From Doris montereyensis (lineage: Eukaryota > Mollusca > Gastropoda > Nudibranchia > Dorididae), in contig JAXRKP010002062.1 in NCBI GenBank assembly GCA_037039925.1, positions 1 to 64,000 of the forward strand: a stretch of 64,000 bases of DNA, given 5' to 3'. The notes beneath the pieces were generated by a model that was not told the DNA's origin, made no database searches, and worked only from the letters and a program-made list of their open reading frames with translations. Below, piece by piece: positions 61,818 to 64,000 of the stretch. Position numbers and translations under genes: made by a program. The stretch's first letter is position 1. The number at the start of each line of letters is the position of its first letter.

Positions 61818-64000
61818 AATGTTAAAAATCTAAATGATAATAAATGTTTCTTATAGTCTGTATTGGCAAAGTTATATCCTACAAAAAATCATGTAAATAG
61901 ATTAACAAAATACAAAAAATATGAAGATGAAGTAGATACAACTGGAGAATATTCAGTACATATAAAAGATATTTCAAAGGTTGAAAGAATAATTATCTTA
62001 ATTATAAATACATTCTCTTTAAATTGTTAAGATGCCAGAAGATAATATTTTTAAGTTTAAGAATCAACATTATAAATCTAGATTACCTATCGCTATCTAC
62101 TGTGACTGAGTCAAATAACATGCCAATTCATACTTCATTACCAAATCCAAAATAATCGTTTACTAAAACAATATTTAAACAAGATATAAATAGTGATGGT
62201 ATATATCTTAAATCTAATAATCCTAACTTATATGAGTCAGAATATATTTCATATGTTGGTGATGATGTTGAAGGAAAAAATATGTTGAAACGATTATTAT
62301 GATGTTTCATGAAATAATGGATAGATTAACTTATTTGGAGAAAAGTAAACATGAGTTAACAAAGAAAGAAGAAGAAGAATTCCAACAAGCAACTAATTGT
62401 TATATATGTGGAAATGAGTGTACAGAAGATGACTATAAAATAAAAAAGAGCACAATCATTATACATCAAAATATAGAGGAGCAGCGTGTCAATCGTGTCA
62501 TACTAAAGAAGGCAAATCATCTTAATCAATACATGTATTCTTTCACAATGGTTCTAATTAGGATTTTCACTTCATAATAGAAGAATTAGTGAAATGTAAA
62601 GATGAATATGAAAGTTAAACCATTATAAAAAATCAGAAGAATATATTTCAATTGATTATGGAAGTTATTATAAAAAACATTAGGCTTCTTAGCTTCATAT
62701 AGATTCTTATCAAAAGAATTAGCAGATGTTGCAAAGTCATTGGATGAGTTGCCAATACTAGATAAAGAGTTTGAAGGTGATAAAGATTTAATTAAACAGA
62801 AAGGGTTTTATCCATATGAGTATATACTTAGCTAAAAGGCTTGAAGAAACTGAATTACCACCAATTGAGAAATTCTATTCAACATTAAAGAGAGAAGGAA
62901 TAACAGAAGATAATTATAAGCATGTACAAAAATATTTGGAATCAATATAAATGTAAAAATTTAAAAGATTATCTTGAACTTTATCTTAAAACAGATGTAT
63001 TAGTTCTAGCAGTTAAGAGAGTTCTTTCTAAAACACCATGAAATAAATCCATGTTATTGTTTTAGTGCACTCGATTAACTTGGCAATGCGGGCTAAAATA
63101 TATCGGTGTAGAGTTAGACTTACTTCAAGATTATGATACGTTATTAGTGTTTGAGAAAGGGATAAGAGGTGGTTTCTCAGTAGTATTAGGACCACGATAT
63201 AAAAAAAGCATATAATAAATATAACTCTACCTATGATAAAGATGGAAGAATAATTGACAAACACGAAGCCGAAGAATATTCAAAGATATTAAAAGAAGGT
63301 GGTAATCTAAATGACATTCTAAAAGAGAAATACCTATTATACTTAGATGCCAATAACCTGTATGGTTGGGCGATGTCACAGAAACTTCCAACAAGAGATC
63401 TTAAGTGGGAGGAAGATTTTGATTATTATTTAAATATTCCTAAAAGTAGGGTGTATTATTAAATGTGATATTAAATATACTAAAGAAGTAAATTTTAAAA
63501 CAATTAGATATCCATTAGTTCCTGAAAAGATGAAAGTAAATAAAGAAGACTTATCTGAGTATCAATTAGAACTACTTGAAAAGGAAGGTAGAAAAGTAGG
63601 TAATGTAGAAAAGTTATTCTTAACATTAAAAGATAAACATAAATATATTATTCATCATAAGATTTTTAAAAAAGTATATAAAACTTGGATTAATAGTTAC
63701 AAAAGTATACAGAATTATTTCATTTGAAGAGTCAGCGTGGTTAAAGAAGCACATTGACTTTAATACAGAACAAAGAACTAAGGCGAGATCAGACTTTGAG
63801 AAAGATGTATGAAGTTGATGAATAATGCTTTCTACGGTAAAACAATGGAGAATATTGAAATCGAAATGAAGTAAAACTATTCACAAATGAAAAAGAGATA
63901 CGAAAACATATTAAAAAACCTAAATTTAAAAACTCAAAAATATTTAACGAAAATTGTAGGAATAATAAATAATATAACCACAGTTAAGTTTGATAAACCT
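61818..64000 (+). pseudogene. Protein-primed family B DNA polymerase pseudogene, truncated by the window end
   Basis: Pieces of a type B DNA polymerase of the viral/organellar, protein-primed class appear in order in shifting plus frames. Upstream are VKNLNDNKCFL then SVLAKLYP (a stop replaces the expected Trp) and NRLTKYKKYED. Then come an exonuclease-start region with LPIAIYCD (about 62,085), a CYICGNEC zinc-ribbon-like pair (62,398-62,421), KGFYPYEYI (about 62,800), ELPPIEKFYSTLKREGI (about 62,852), DYLELYLKTDVLVLA (about 62,968), IRGGFSVVLGPRY (about 63,163), LYLDANNLYGWAMSQKLP (polymerase motif A region, about 63,337-63,390) and KLMNNAFYGKTMENI (motif B, about 63,813-63,857). Motif C would lie beyond the edge. 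There are at least ten frame breaks and several stops, so it is inactive. Such polymerases occur in Maverick/Polinton and adintovirus-like elements. No integrase, ATPase or capsid gene is visible here. Confidence 0.85.

Overview
The window is eukaryotic, from an animal genome and probably a marine or other invertebrate. This rests on decayed metazoan-type retrotransposons (Ty3/gypsy, Rex1-like and CR1-like non-LTR elements), long satellite arrays, microsatellites and a lack of dense coding sequence. The species cannot be fixed from what is visible. I find no intact host gene, tRNA, rRNA or CRISPR array. Nearly all long open frames are by-products of short stop-free tandem repeats.

Layout. Bases 1 to about 150 are AT-rich single-copy flank. 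From about 150 to 44,250 lies a satellite domain of about 44 kb, built from a degenerate 8-bp unit (TCCATCGC) alternating with blocks of a 10-11 bp unit (about ACCGCTTTTA). The left 25.8 kb reads TCCATCGC on the plus strand; at about 25,984 the orientation flips and the right 18.3 kb reads GCGATGGA. Variant octamers recur in fixed order, so the domain has higher-order repeats, with local recent duplications (40, 46, 88 and about 830 bp). A 320-bp fragment of a LINE reverse transcriptase C-terminus (minus strand) separates it from a 31-bp minisatellite at 44.57-47.44 kb, which fades into degenerate copies by about 47.7 kb.

From 47.7 to 57.2 kb is a transposon graveyard. It holds a decayed Ty3/gypsy pol (plus strand, protease to integrase, 48.9-50.7 kb) and a decayed Rex1-like LINE (minus strand) split in two (51.1-52.8 and 56.3-56.7 kb) by a nested, 3.5-kb CR1-like LINE (plus strand, 52,830-56,320) with a 5-bp candidate target-site duplication. 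A compound (ACT)n/(AAT)n microsatellite follows.

From 57.2 to 64 kb the DNA is AT-rich. It is mostly unrecognised, has a long (AT)n tract near 60 kb, and ends in a frameshifted pseudogene of a protein-primed family B DNA polymerase (61.8 kb to the window end), of the kind carried by Maverick/Polinton or adintovirus-like elements. It runs off the right edge.

No working pathway is encoded. The interest is structural: the inverted two-unit satellite, its junction with a LINE fragment, the nested LINEs and the polymerase fossil.
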